Assembly: GCA_000320545.1 (NCBI GenBank) | Contig: ADNK01000460.1 | Coordinates: 1-33,077 of the forward strand | Origin: Bigelowiella natans CCMP2755 | Lineage: Eukaryota; Cercozoa; Chlorarachniophyceae | Reading direction: 5' to 3' | DNA length: 33,077 nucleotides | Shown here: one piece after another, positions 10,597 to 22,576 of the stretch | How positions within the stretch are numbered: the stretch's first letter is position 1 | Layout: every line of letters begins with the position of its first letter | Notes under the pieces: model-generated | Database searches by the model: none | Seen by the model: only the letters and a program-made list of their open reading frames with translations | Told to the model about the DNA's origin: nothing | Made by a program: the position numbers and the translations under genes

Positions 10597-12108
10597 ATTC
10601 TTGTGAGAAAGTGTAAGGAATCTCTAAAACCCCGTCACCACCGGGTTGTTAAAGGTTATCTACTAGAACTGCACTCATCAACGTCCACCTCGTTCCATCC
10701 CTCTGTGTGCCTTGGAGCATGTTTCGGATCGTGCGCCGCAGCATGTTGCTGCACTGCTGTTTCCAAAGCTTGCGGATTTGCGAATTCAAAATCAGAACGA
10801 TTCCATAAAGTCCCTTACACAATCCTTATATTCTTCTCTATCCTTGTCGCCATCATCCTGAGGGCTTATCATCAAGATTTGGGAGTAAGAAGCAACCACT
10901 ATTGTGTATCTTTCGTTGTGTTGAGTTTCACCATGATTAGTTTTCTATCTACCCGGGAATCCATTTCACTGCATGCAGCGAGTCATGTCAGGTAGGGCCA
11001 TGTTCATTCTCTTCCTTCACCGAGACTCAACAGCCTCACTGCTGCTGTGTATTTCGTCCAGGGAGACCAGGCGGTGTATAGGATCAGTTTAGCATTAGCC
11101 TTATTCTTCGCTTTCCACGCATTTATCATTGGTTTTTCGCCGTTCGGCTTTGGAAGGGAGCTTCATACATCGTGAGGACCTTCTTCTTGCAACGTTGGAG
11201 ATCATCATAACTTGAACAACTGTATTATTCTAGGTATTTCGGAGTCAAAACTATCGCATTTATCGGAATGGTTATTGGCGTGTTCTATATCGCACCAGAT
11301 AGGTCATCATTAACTCCTGCACGATTACTCACAGTAGTATTGATTGATTTTTTTTGAGTTTCTTTGAGTAGAAATGACAGATGGTCTATTTGAACAGAAT
11401 GGATGAATATGCCGACGCCTGCCGTGTCATTTCTTTGCTCTTCCTGGTCTTTCAGACCGTCGCTATCATCGATTATGCATATACGTTACACTTTTGGATG
11501 GTAATAAATCCCCTTCATAATTGCTTACTAATTGCAAAAGCAGCCAAATAAGTGTTATGTTTTTGATCGTAACTATAGATTGACAAGAATGACCACACTT
11601 GGGATATTGCAAACTTGGCAATTTCCGGGTTGATGTATGCAGCTTCCGTTACTATCGTTGGACTACTCTTTCATTGGTTTGCTGGTAACGCCTAGACTAC
11701 TTAATTGCCTAATGCCAGCAGAACAAAGATCAAGTGCAGAATTGATTCATTCTTTATTCCTTCTTAGATGGACCGACTTGCGGGGTCGAGAAGTTTGTGC
11801 TGTCAATGACCCTTATAGTGCCTTTCGTTTTCTCGGTAGTACGCCAGAAATAGATCTCATTGTTGTTGTGTAAATGGTGGTTACGTGGCATCAGTAATGT
11901 ACTTTTCAATAGGTTCTTTCAGTTACTGAAGTGTGTCCTCATGGGGCGCTGTTCCCATCTGCAGCTATTACTGGATATGTCGTATACATAGCATACACAG
12001 CGATGCTCAGCAGCCCGAAGACCGAATGCAACGTTTTCTTGAGAAGGGTGAGGGCACTTTTGGTTGGAATGTAGACATGAAATATCTATTTGCACACAAA
12101 CACTTTTA

Positions 12109-12144
<36 letters not shown>

Positions 12145-13194
12145 TACACATACGTTGACACATAATATGGGTTTCACAGGGTGATACAACAAACAATTGG
12201 GAACTTGCGGTTGGAATATTCATTGCCGCAGCATCAGTCACGTTTACAACCTGGTGATGAGTTCCATTAGATTTATTCGAGAACATTGTAGTTACTCAAA
12301 TTATAAATCAGGAATGTTGGGTCTTCTAGTTCAAAGCTCTTTGGAATTCGAGAAAGTGAGGAAGATGAGAAGGTCGTGTATTTTCGATTATGTTCTCCAT
12401 GTAATCATGTCGTGGATGACGGTGAATGGTATTGTGGGTTTGGATTTATGTTTGGTCGCGTCGTTAATCGTATTATCTCTATGAGAAAACCAAGACATCA
12501 TGATCTCCTGACAAAATCATATTGATCTACATTTGAAACGTGCTAACAAATATTAACGATTATGCATTAAAAAAGAGGAAGGCCTTAACAGGAGGTGGTG
12601 ATAACAAAAAAGATCTACATAATGCTGTGGATTTGGATAATGACGATGATGAAGAGGAAGAGGTTGAAGTCTCTGAAGAGGTAAGATCGAACGTTACATT
12701 GATGGGAAATATATCATAATTGAAGAACTCTAAACAGGCTGCAGCAGAGATGTGGACTGATGCTCTTGTGTTCCATATATTGATGACGGTATCATCATTG
12801 TTTACATTATATTTTCTGACGTGAGAAGGCAGGGGTGTCTAATTGACCTGCTGCTGCTGCTGTGTCACAGATCGCAAGTATGTATGCGTGTATGCTTCTC
12901 ACTTCTTGGAGCACAGATGTAAGTAAACTGATCATTTTCTTGATGAATCTCGAGCACACACTCCATATACTATTATACAGGATTATAGTTCAAGAGTTGA
13001 AAGATACAGCAGTGTGGAAAGTTTTTGGGTGAAGGTGCTATCATATCAATTATCAATTCCAATCGATGAAAATTTTACCCTTACTGAGGCATATTCTCTC
13101 AATTTGTCAGGTTTGTTCTCAGTGGTTAATAATGATACTCTATACCTGGACTTTGTTAGCTCCAACGTTGTTTCCTGACCGTGATTTCTCATAA
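10597..13194 (+). CDS. SERINC/TMS1 family multi-pass membrane protein, about 14 exons
   Basis: Exons: up to 10884, 10941-10991, 11062-11171, 11234-11302, 11398-11500, 11579-11684, 11768-11835, 11913-12047, 12180-12253, 12578-12680, 12738-12788, 12871-12918, 12981-13034, 13111-13194, all phase-compatible. Family landmarks in order: LGACFGSCAAACCCTAVSKACG at the N-terminus, CQGDQAVYRISLALALFF, a VFYIAPD segment, FHWFADGPTCGVEKF, KTECNVF, an acidic loop (DNDDDEEEEVEVSEE), ALVFHILMTIASMYACMLLT, and the end SQWLIMILYTWTLLAPTLFP. About ten transmembrane helices are expected. SERINC proteins are integral membrane proteins of endomembranes and plasma membrane, linked to serine-derived lipids and phospholipid scrambling. 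Most introns are 56-90 bases. The first coding exon with the initiator Met is not resolved: no in-frame ATG precedes LGACFGS. Confidence 0.88.
12114..12142. repeat. TA dinucleotide tract in a SERINC intron
   Basis: About 14 TA units in the intron 12048-12179, upstream of the acceptor TTTCACAG. Confidence 0.9.
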
Positions 13195-14252
13195 ATTCAT
13201 TACGGATACCTGCTGCTGTCCCTATACAGCCCTTGGACTTTGAACGATATGCAGTGTTCACAATATATTTGTGCATGCTGATGGTGATGTTTGCGATGAC
13301 GATATTAAGCTACAAGAAATCCTGCATCGCATATAGCAAGCATACAGCACTGCGTAGCTTTAATGCATGTCATGTGCAGCTTCACATTACGTAGTACATC
13401 TGAGACATCGGCAGACTGTTGAGCAGCACCGTGGATCGATGGGCCGGACAGCGCTAGCTAATTAATAAAAAAATTGGCGCCCACGTACGACTTATACCAC
13501 GCAATAAGGCCGCCCTGCGATCGACCGAAAGCCGCGCGTAGCAGGAAGTACGAATCATGTTAGGACTGTGCACAGAACAGCAAGTTAGCAATATAAGGGG
13601 GGGGGAACCTGCATGCGTGCTACTGTTGTTGTGCGTGCGTGCTGAGCTCGCTTGGGCGCCTGACATCCACAAATGTGCATGCTAGCATTGTTATGCATGA
13701 GCTTGATGTTGTAAATACTCCGTATATATACGTGAGACATGCTAGCATGTAGCGTGTCTCTTACTGATGCGATGATGAATGTAGTCGCCTACATACGCTT
13801 GCTAGGCTAGTCTAGTAGTAGGGCTGGCCGCCGCGACCGCTGTAATATAGTACAGCAAATAGAATCTAGTCATTATGCATGGCCAAGCCGAACACATCGA
13901 TGCATCGCATCCGACACAACGGGCACACGTACAGGAACGCTAATAAACGCTGCGCGCTTGCACGCACGCACGCACACACACACACACACACACACGTACA
14001 TCTAGACATATCTAGATATGCACACTAGCTAGCACACGAGAGACATAAAAATATTGTCACTTATTTACTTATGATGATAGAATAGATAACATGTACGTAT
14101 GTGGATGCTGATGTACGATCACCACTTATATGATTGCATTTACTACGTCATTTTAATATCATCCAGAATGAAAAGGTGGTAGGTCGGGCTTGTGGGTTCA
14201 TCTATCGTATCTGTGCATTACATCATTGGCCATGCACATGCTTATTTCCCAA
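13195..14252. repeat. Convergent intergenic gap with palindrome-rich island C
   Basis: Between the 3' ends of the SERINC (+) and VPS9 (-) genes. No supported exon. From about 13320 to 14040 it has GCTAGC, GCATGC, ATGCAT and CTAG words, including CATGCTAGCATG at 13738-13749 and two AGACATATCTAGA-like words near 14000. An eight-G run lies near 13597 and a CA repeat at about 13971-13996. Base composition resembles islands A, B, D and E. Confidence 0.6.
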
Positions 14253-15919
14253 CTACATCTTATTCTCCCCAGCTAGAACTTCTTCATCCCTCGCGAGGAG
14301 ATCGTGCACGAGACTAGTTGTCCCAGAACTCGCAATAGTGCTACTGCCACGCTGGAGTCTGCTCCTGCGTCTTCTATCTCTTATTACACTCTTGCCATTT
14401 ATACCACTTCTTCTGCTACTACTATTACTACCATTGTTATGCCCAGTACTGCTGTCCGAAACATAATTGGAGCTAATCCCTAAGCGTTCAAGAGCTCGGT
14501 CGATTTCCTCTGCATATTTGCTGCCAGAGCGCGACTTACTAATGTTTTCTTGTTTTTGGGCCATCTTCTCCTGTTTCTGGAGTCGGCGGAGGGCACGATC
14601 TCGCGCACTGCTGCCTCCTTCACGGATGCGGGAGCCTCTCCTTACAGCCCGCTTGACCACTGAACCACCCTGCTGTAATGAGGGAGGGGACGGGGTAGAC
14701 CTTCCTTTCTTCCCCTCATCTGTTCTTAATGGCGTGAAGCCCTCACCCTCCTCCTTCTCCTCCTCCTCCTTTGAGTCTACGGGATGATGATTGTCATAAT
14801 TATGCTTCTGATGACCGTAATTTCGGGGCAGGGCCCCGGACATATTGCCATCCTCTTCGCGTCCTTTGGGAGAGAATTGTTTCGAGGGAGCAAGGTGGTT
14901 TTCGCCACTGCTGACTGAACGACCATTGGTGCTGTTGCTACTCTCCTCTGACTCAACAATTTTCTTGAGCAAATCTATCGCTGCCTGGAAGTTGGCCAAC
15001 TGGTAGCTCAGACCCCCAGCGTCTATAGACGATAACACCTTGCTATCAGGACTAAAATTCTTTAAGTACTCGAGGTTAGAGCACCAGTGCTGATCCCCCG
15101 CTAATGCAATTACGTAGGCAACCAAAGGTAGCACGTCGTCAGCTGCAAGCACTTCGCCAAAGGATTTAGAAGTTTGAGAGGAAGATGATACTGAAGCTGT
15201 TATGATTTCCTGCACATCGTAAAGGCAGCATAGCTTGGCCAGGGGAGTGGTGATGCTCTTACAGTTAAGCTCCTTAAGTCTCTCAACGGCACGGGAAGGG
15301 TTGAAGTGAAGATCTATCCTCACACCTATTCGTTCTCTGAGCGTTTTCCTTGCCTCTTCCACAGCTTGCATAGTTTCTAAGCTTCGGAACAGTTGACTAT
15401 CCTCCTCCTTGTACAGCGTGCAAATACCCTGGAATATCTTCCTATGGAGCGCGTTTTGCACGAGTGACTCGGCCGCAACTAATATCTCCAGGAATCGATG
15501 CTCATTTGCGGGATTCCTGCTTCCTGTCCAAACCGCCTCAAGGGCCTTCTGACAGCGCGTCTTACATTTTTGAGCGGCATCGTCTACGAAGCCTTTTACA
15601 ATCACATAGTTTTGGCGGAAGTGATTGACAAATTCCTGTAGGCTCCCCATCATCACATTTATCGCCTTTGAGTCCAAATGCGAAGAAATACATTTCTTGT
15701 GCTCTCCGAGTCGTCGTCGTGCCAACGCCATCTTACGTTTAGGCCGAGCACTGACTCGAGCCTGTTGTTCCAAGGAATTCTTTGTTCTTATGCGCCCTAC
15801 TAGCGGTGCTGATGTAAGAATTAGTCGAAAGCTCTCAAAGTTCTCGTTGTAGCTGGTTTCCTCACCAAGAACCTGGATATAAATATTGGTGTGCGTTCGT
15901 GTATATGCCGTGGGTTGGG

Positions 15920-15965
<46 letters not shown>

Positions 15966-16446
15966 TGTAATGTAGGATTTCGCTTACTATGAAATAGCAA
16001 AGGATCTGATCACACGAAAAACATATAAAAGACGCCATAAAGCGGTCTAAGAACGCATACACTCTATGTAAGAATCGTATATTTGCAGGCGGATCAACGC
16101 ACGAACATCTTGATCGATATCCAACATCACATCCATCAACATGTGGTCAATCGTTTCATACCTTGACATCTCTAGGATAGCGAAATCCCTGTCTGCATGC
16201 AACATCTTTACCCTTGATCACGACCACTTTCCCATTGAGAGTAACAAATTCATCTTTGAAGTAAGGCGAGGGAGTCAACACGTGCGTCTTGACGAACTCA
16301 ATGTCGATACGGGGGGGAAGCGATGTGAGAACGGGGACGAGGAATGTATGGCAGGCTTGAGAGGATTTGTCAAAAAGGCGCGCGAACGATTTGGTGAGAG
16401 CATTATAGTAAAAGGTTTTTGAGGGGATTGTGTCCTCTTCTTCCAT
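14253..16446 (-). CDS. VPS9-domain protein with VARP (ANKRD27)-like N-terminus, no ankyrin repeats
   Basis: Exon 1 is 16446-16162 and exon 2 is 15872-14253, phase 0, about 634 residues. The N-terminus follows VARP closely: TFYYNALTKS, HTFLVPVL, KTHVLTPSPYFKDEFVTLNGK, then GF and EETSYNENFESF (human VARP has a TLNGK motif and EETFYNEKEESF). A helical region follows. Next comes the VPS9 domain (about 228-403) with LAKLCCLYDVQEI, the acidic ADDVLPLVAYVIALAG, a NLEYLKNF motif and GGLSYQL, holding the conserved Asp and Tyr of this exchange-factor fold. VPS9 domains activate Rab5-type GTPases on endosomes. The C-terminal 230 residues are disordered, with Arg/Ser and a Lys/Glu-rich block. The ankyrin repeats of animal VARP are absent. 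I chose Met 16446 because similarity begins just after it. Confidence 0.85.
15914..15963. repeat. GA tract in the VPS9 gene intron
   Basis: About 22 GA units on the plus strand, so CT in the transcript. It lies upstream of the acceptor of exon 2 and would extend the pyrimidine tract. Confidence 0.95.
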
Positions 16447-18014
16447 CCTGTCAGCTGATGCAATGGTTGTTTGAACCCTGCTTTGGTGAGTGAGGTCGAA
16501 CCTGAACCGAAGCATCAATTAACAGTCATTGCTCCAATACAAGTAATACCGCAAGAGTTGCTTTCAATATGTTGTTTTAGTAATGCACTTCTCATTGGGC
16601 CACACACCACCTCTGTTCCACAAGGAGTCGTCCACTCCTGTGCACGTCACTTCGTTCAGGTGGGAAGTGTTGTTAATCGGGTAGGAGAGATTTGAGACCC
16701 ATACAAAAGATTCTACATGACAATCTGAATAGAAATTCGATCCGTTCTTACTCTACGTCATCCTTATTCTAAATTCAGCGCATATTTTAGGGGAATATCT
16801 ATGTATATGTTACTCTGAATATTTAGAATGTAAAGCAAATCATAGCTGTAATTGGTAAAATCATATGTCGTTTAAATAAATAAGATCTTATTTTAATTTC
16901 GTACTACAGAAAAATCGTCTACAAAATTCTTTTATTACATGTAACACCTTATTCAAATTGAATTTCACATTTCTGGCTTTGAGAATGAAGCAAAGCGACG
17001 TGAAACATGGTTACATCTAGATCTATTTTTTTCGCTCGTTGGTAGTACGAGTGTCGCTGCATTTTTACAACATGTGAGACTTTCTAGTGTAGATTTATCC
17101 TCACTAACTTGCTACATAACCTCAAACGATGGACATTTTTGAAGAGTATTGGAATATTTAAGGAAAAATATGTGTGCCTAAAAAAATAATAATTAATCAA
17201 ATATAATGGCATTATTAATATAACGACATAATTGAAAGTGTAATAATGTAGATAATATCCATGATATAACCCCCATTTCCGGTAATACAATCTGAATATT
17301 TCAAGTAATGTGTTTGGCAAAAAAAGGCAGTTAAGTCTTTCCATGTCTTACTTAGTCCTGCTTTCCAATCAGGTATTGAGCCATTGACGGGGAATATCAA
17401 ATTTGAATAGAAAGTCCGTGATTATCTACGAGAAATGGACTGAAATCTTTGACGTTTTAGAATTCTCTCTGTTCTCCACATCTGGCTATATTTAAGATAT
17501 TACTAGAGGTTGCAGAGATGTTTGTGTCTGGGAAAACGTGCCAGTTTACGATGTTGTAAGGAACTATTTAAGACATAAATAAACATTTTATCTCAATAGT
17601 CATTCATTTATTATCATACGACATCCGTATTTAAAATGAAATTTAATAATGTACGAACATATAATGATAATTATCTTTATATTGGGGATTTTACCTATCT
17701 GAATTTGTATCCTTAAGGATACCCTGCATTCCAGCAAAAATCGTAATTTTTTGTTTCATTCATCCAGAAATCTGAAGGCCAAGGCCAAGCTTGGACCGCC
17801 CCCCGCAGGTGTGAAACAACTCCTAAATTCGAATTCTGTCAGGGATATAGACGATAGAATATGTTGAAAATTACTATCAGCATTCTAGAGTGCTTTGGAA
17901 AATATGTAGCTGTTGTGTGAGAGCCATTCGATATTCACAGATAATTTCCGTTGATTGTCAACGATGACATTTTAAATTACATTAACATGGCCCTCTAATA
18001 TCTGTACAGAAAGA
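16447..18014. promoter_or_regulatory. AT-rich divergent intergenic region
   Basis: This gap separates two divergent starts (VPS9 protein on minus, small membrane protein on plus). It is AT-rich from about 16780 on, with poly-A/T and TAAT words. It lacks the GCATGC/CTAG islands seen at gene 3' ends. Open frames are short and dominated by Ile, Tyr, Phe and Leu, so I call none of them genes. Promoters for both genes should lie here, but no element is identifiable. Confidence 0.45.
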
Positions 18015-18762
18015 ATGTCGGTGGACTATGAACGAGGATGCTGCGAAATGAATGCATACTTCGAGTCACGATACCACGCTTACAGTGGGATCAGCCGGTA
18101 TTGAGATGCATCTAATTGAAAACGTATTATTTTCTAAGCATATCCTCCGAATTGGTTCTCAAGGTACTTCTACCTCTCCGCGCTCATTAACCTTGGACTT
18201 GGAACATGGGGGATGATAGCTCCTGACTGTCCCTCCTTAAACCCCATCTTCGTGGAGGTTTTGTGGATCTGCTGCTACATTGAGGCTGTTGTTGCCATTC
18301 TTGTTGGTCTGGGCATCTCTACGCTTATGAAGACTAGGGGTAGATCGTAGATACAGAGACAATCTAGCTAGTTCCAATTCATTAAAATAGTATTTGGCGG
18401 AATTTCTGGATGTTATTTTGGTACTATTTCCTTATTTTCCACAATAATTCTTACACTGAACATCATCTTAAAAATTAGGTTGGGCAGGTTTTGCACTTTG
18501 CAGCATCTCCTTCTATGGAATCATTATCCTTGCTAAGACCGCATACATAGTTTTGGCTTCAATCCTTGTCGGGAAAGAAATTGCGCAATCTATTTACATG
18601 ATTACTTTGATTTCTGCTTTTGGATTCCACCTTATTTGCGGTTCTTGGTTCGTGCTCGGTATTGGATTCGATGATGCTATCGAAGAGGCAATATTCCACT
18701 TTTCACGTCCAGACAAGGAAAAAATTGAGGAAGGAGAAACTCAAACTAAGCTTCTTAGGTAG
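18015..18762 (+). CDS. Small membrane protein with about four transmembrane helices, 3 exons
   Basis: Exons 18015-18097, 18164-18339 and 18479-18762 join in phase (2, then 1) to give 180 residues. The N-terminus is short and cytosolic-like (MSVDYERGCCEMNAYFESR). Hydrophobic segments follow: YLSALINLGLGTWGMIAP, VLWICCYIEAVVAILVGLGI, FALCSISFYGIIILAKTAY and a last one with HLICGSWFVLGIGF. The tail is acidic (DKEKIEEGETQ). No family is recognised; the layout resembles small tetraspan proteins. The ATG is the first in the frame and follows a CAG-AAAGA context, so an upstream exon cannot be excluded. Confidence 0.7.
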
Positions 18763-18918
18763 AAGATTACCGAGAAAGTTTGTGATTCGCGGTTTTTAAG
18801 AGACCACCACAAAGCTTTATTTGAAAATCTGAGAGATGAATCAATCTCACAAGCTTGCATGTAATATGTTCAAAATTATAACACGAAAACATTGTACTCT
18901 TGATGAACACACGCCTTT

Positions 18919-18966
18919 CAGGATGACAATTGAAAATTTAAGTATATTCATTACACCCGTCTTATC
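18919..18966. repeat. Dispersed repeat module, copy 1
   Basis: AGGATGACAATTGAAAATTT followed by ATTCATTACACCCGTCTTA, matching copies at 19628-19722 and 30093-30140. It lies about 160 bases after the stop codon of the small membrane protein gene. Confidence 0.75.
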
Positions 18967-18984
18967 ATAGACACAACATATATA

Positions 18985-19024
<40 letters not shown>

Positions 19025-19627
19025 TGTATTTTTTTTTTTTTAGTATGCGAAAGTACACACAACGTCTATAACGCGTAGTATGTACAGCGTGTCAATGTAG
19101 CTTTACAAAGCTTCGGCTAGAGCGCTTAAATTGTATTCACTTGTCTCCGCTATTGTCTAGTTATGTCCATCATCAATGTCAAGTTGTTACATGCTGCGTG
19201 CTCGCGAAGCATCGTTATCGATCGATCGCACGCTAGTGCTCTGTGTGACTACGTGCGACAGTATGTAGCGCTAGACTCACATGCGATGCGTGTATGTGCA
19301 GCTGCACACGAACGCTACGTACGCACGTGCTGTAGCTAGCGTTGTAACATAGTAAACGTGATGACTGTACTACTAGACTACAGGGCATGTACGTCGCATA
19401 TGAGCCATGCTAGCATGCGCTCTAGCACTAGCTAGCTAGTATACACGACTGCTGCGCGAAATCTAGAAATGTGCGCCATTCAAGACCGAATCGAAACAAC
19501 TAACTTGCATTTCTAGATTTGATTGCATGTAACACATCACAGCAGATCGGAGACTAAACAGATTCAACATGTATTAGCACTGTGTAGCCGCTATAGCAGC
19601 GCTGCATTATTACACAGCTACGTACAT

Positions 19628-19722
19628 GAGGATGGCCATTGAACAAATTCAATTTAATTCATCATCATCACATCTGATCATACACTAAGAATCAATTTAA
19701 TTTGATATTACACCCGTCTTAT
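19628..19722. repeat. Dispersed repeat module, copy 2 (with internal insertion)
   Basis: AGGATGGCCATTGAACAAAT begins the copy. After an ATC-rich insertion it ends with ATTACACCCGTCTTATT. It is preceded by GCGCTGCATT and CACAGCTA, as in copy 3, so the shared region is longer than in copy 1. Confidence 0.75.
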
Positions 19723-20191
19723 TACACTTGTCTTGCTAGCTAGTGCTGCTAGATAACAGTAGCGTACACATGTGTGCGCACGTGCTAGCGTGCTATTGTG
19801 CGTGCATGCATGCAAGCATGCAACGACGAATAGACGCATCAGCTACATGTAGATGTCATGCACATTAAAGCTGCAGTCGTGGCTAGATCACAGCTGACTG
19901 TGGCGATGCTGTGCATTGTTGTAATGTTGTACACCCACAAGTGTTATGTGCCTTGCGCGCAGAGCCAGCCTGTGCAAGCTCGGCTGAATGAGCTTCCAGC
20001 TTTGAAATAACATGAGTGAGTCAAATTAAGCACGCATAGCTGTTCACAATGCAATGAATGCAGGCCACATATAGCATGCTATTGTATGGACCATTTTATA
20101 CGTTTTATACGGTTTTTCGTGGATACTTAATGATGATTCTACTGCGATCAACACATTTTGTTATGCAGAAAACAGATTCATATATGTGAAG

Positions 20192-20560
20192 ATGCTTGGC
20201 GGATTTTTAACGCTTTCTCATCGGTTTCAAGTATCCGAAGACCGGCTTGCATTTCATAGATCTGAGGGAAGGAATATAGTATAATGTAAATAAGAATTTG
20301 AATTTCCCACAACATTAGTTCCAACAACAGCTGCCGTAAGAGTGTTTAATTTTTAATAGTGGTACCTCCTGTTCTATCTTATTTAGGTTTGCCCGCCGGC
20401 CCCGAGTCGTAGAACTGAAGGCAGCTGAGGAATGGAGAAATTATTCAATTTTAATTATGATAACATCTGTAATGCTGAGGTATTTAGGGAACCATATGAT
20501 GATGGTTCTATTGTCGACATATTCGAATTCAAACTGCAAAGCAGGCGCATTGAAATCTAG
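20192..20560 (+). CDS. Tiny four-exon gene, about 55-residue protein with a hydrophobic tail
   Basis: Exons 20192-20230, 20319-20335, 20387-20479 and 20542-20560 have GT-AG borders and consistent phases (0, 2, 2), ending in TAG. The protein starts MLGGFLTLSHRFQ. A 17-base exon gives FQQQLP. The third exon gives FARRPRVVELKAAEEW and a hydrophobic stretch (YSILIMITSVML), then RRIEI. A short membrane protein, possibly organellar, is the natural reading. I know no matching family. The exons are short enough that chance cannot be excluded, but four phase-compatible joins without a stop are unlikely by accident. Confidence 0.45.
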
Positions 20561-20798
20561 GGCGAAGGTGATAATTATTTAACTTTGCTTTTATTTTTTT
20601 CTCGATTTTCATAGTTCCCTTGTTTCTGTGTTGCATTACCTGCCCACTGGTCTGAAGCAAGATAATCCTTTAACACCATAGCCTGCGTATTTTATGACAG
20701 TTGCTTTGTAAACGATTGTTGAAATCGGTGAGTTCTCTCTCGTTCTGGTGTTGTGCTCATGTCATTGTTCTTCTATGTTTTAACTTTTGTCGTTGCTA

Positions 20799-22456
20799 TT
20801 ATTGATTTATAATCTTCGTTTTAAGCTAAAAAGAAAAACAGGGTTATGGGCACTGGTATCCTCGGAAATGACTGAAGCAAAATTGTAATTTCGAAGAATT
20901 TTGTTTTTCATCTACAGTCGCATGGCTTGTCATCAATGGTTGGCATCATCACCTTCTTACCTTTCTCTCCATGTCTGCAATCTTATACTCTAATCGTATC
21001 CTCTCCACGTGTATATCTAGCAGATTTTCATCCATTTGTATATGAGGTATTGGGCACACACGCACACACACACACACACACACACAACACACATGTATAC
21101 ACACATTGAAAATGAGAGAGGAAGATAAAGAGACGGATGGGTAGAGTGAGATGAAACATTGTCTTGTCGTCGGTTCTAATACAGCAATATTGTCGAAGAA
21201 TGTACCTACGGTACTACCATCAATCAAAGCCTGTATTTCTTGCATATCATGATCGTTCACCATTGTCGCCCCCCTTGCAACCCCTCTAGTTATCCCCCTC
21301 CCTCCTCGTCCTCTTTTATTGTCACTATTTTCAACAATGTCCTCATCCGAGGAAACAATGTACTTTCTGTAACAAGTATGCGAAAATAAGTAAGTGTCAT
21401 TCTGCAGTTCCACTCTCAAGTGTCAAACCTGATTCTATCAAGAATAGCTGCTAGAGTTATCTGCCAGGAGCCTTCGTCTCCATTCTCGCCGTACAGTAAC
21501 GCAGGATCAAGCAAAAGGTTATTATACCAGTTATTATTGTTGCCGTTGTTCGACCCGAAGAATCCTCCCCCTCCCAAAAACAAGGAATTGCCATCATCCG
21601 TAAGGAGTCCGCCTTCGTATGGGGACCGGTAAGGTTGGCCTGGAAGGAGAGTTTTCGCGTGATTTGAAGCTCTACCCCCTCCACATGCAGTGACGATAAA
21701 TCCACCAATCACTGCAAATAGACTCACACTGGCAGAGGAAGATAGCGAGACAATTTGTGATGTACAAAACAGTAGAGATAGGTAGGTAGTACTGTATACA
21801 TTTAGAGTGTGTGCGCGTGTGTTTGTGTATATGCATGTATCACCGGCTTTCAACTTTGCCTCTTCTATGAACGTAGAACTGATTGTCAGCATCCCTTCGC
21901 CTTTCTCTTTCCCAATACCTTTCGAATCATCATTGCTCAAGAAATACCCATACTCTTTTTGTATTGAGTTGCACCATTCGCGGTCGTAGATGTCATAAAC
22001 CCTGACTATCCTCCCATTGGCTCCACCGCCTCTGCCTAATATCATGCCTCTCTCGTATTGTCGCCTTATCGAGCTGCTCTCCCAGATTCCTACTCCATGG
22101 CGAGCAGAAATGCCATTACAGGGCATAGGGGGGCTACCTTTCTTGGTTCGAAATCCTGGAGATTCCTCGAGATCGAGTTATATCTCGAGATATCTCGGAG
22201 ATCTATCAGAAAATTTTCGACTGATCAATCCTCCTCCTCCAGCCTTCGTCGGAACCCGTTCTTGATTGCTTTCAGGGCCTCGGAGGGGTTTCGTTCTGGG
22301 ATACATGTACTACTTCCATGCACTACTTTCCCATTATTAGCTAGTTGAATCTAGGTAGTAAGTGGCTACTTTGTAATGAATATCAGAATATGGATGTCCG
22401 CTCACCACCTTCCCCCTCGCGTCCTCCTCCTTCGCCCTCCACCGTTCGGCAAGTCT
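20799..22456 (-). CDS. Uncharacterised single-pass membrane protein, multi-exon, 5' end unresolved
   Basis: Well-supported 3' exons: 21728-21429, 21366-21206, 21016-20961 and 20825-20799, all in phase and ending TAA. They encode one transmembrane stretch (SLFAVIGGFIVTACGGG), a Gly/Asn-rich segment (FLGGGGFFGSNNGNNNN), ITLAAILDRIR, an acidic patch (VSSDEDIVENSDNK), an RGRGGRG run and a terminal coiled coil (HVERIRLEYKIADMERK). Probable upstream exons end at 21844 and include VESR and IVRVYDIYDREWC, FLIDLRDISRYNSISRN and RLAERWRAKEEDARGK (22456-22409). One junction is problematic: TGA at 22225-22227 separates two coding-like stretches. No family is recognised. Its 5' end lies within about 120 bases of the divergent kinase gene. 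Confidence 0.5.
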
Positions 22457-22576
22457 CTGTTTCGACGGCATTTACAAACCAGGAACATGTATTATGTGTC
22501 TTGCTATATTTTGCACAGCGCTGAAGAGATTTTGAAGCCGTATAAGTAACTACTGCATGAGTGATTCGTGACGTAT

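Larger units (their letters stand above)
18763..20191. repeat. 3' flank and palindrome-rich intergenic island D
   Basis: No supported exon. A TA tract lies at about 18977-19018 and a T run at 19029-19042. From 19060 to about 20100 the sequence is rich in CTAGCTAG, GCATGC and TGCATGCA words, including CATGCTAGCATG at 19406-19417. An inverted repeat pairs AAATCTAGAAATG (19459-19471) with its complement at 19508-19520. The same 13-mer occurs once more in island E at 30247-30259. Confidence 0.65.

Noticed and set aside
16141-16260. A 19-base intron that would join LNGKVVVIK to a coding-like frame (YETIDHMLMDVMLDID) on the minus strand
   Set aside because: Reading straight through and splicing at 16162/15872 restores the VARP-like order (GF, then EETSYNENFESF). 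The extra frame lies inside that intron.
17084-17400. Minus-strand Tyr/Ile/Leu-rich frames in AT-rich DNA
   Set aside because: Composition follows the AT content. No domain, no splice partners.
20387-20410. GLPA-coding bases in one frame near 20387, considered as the PFK-2 P-loop
   Set aside because: They continue as Gly-Pro-Glu-Ser, not Arg-Gly-Lys-Ser. The true P-loop exon is at 22631-22664, and another frame here fits the tiny four-exon gene.
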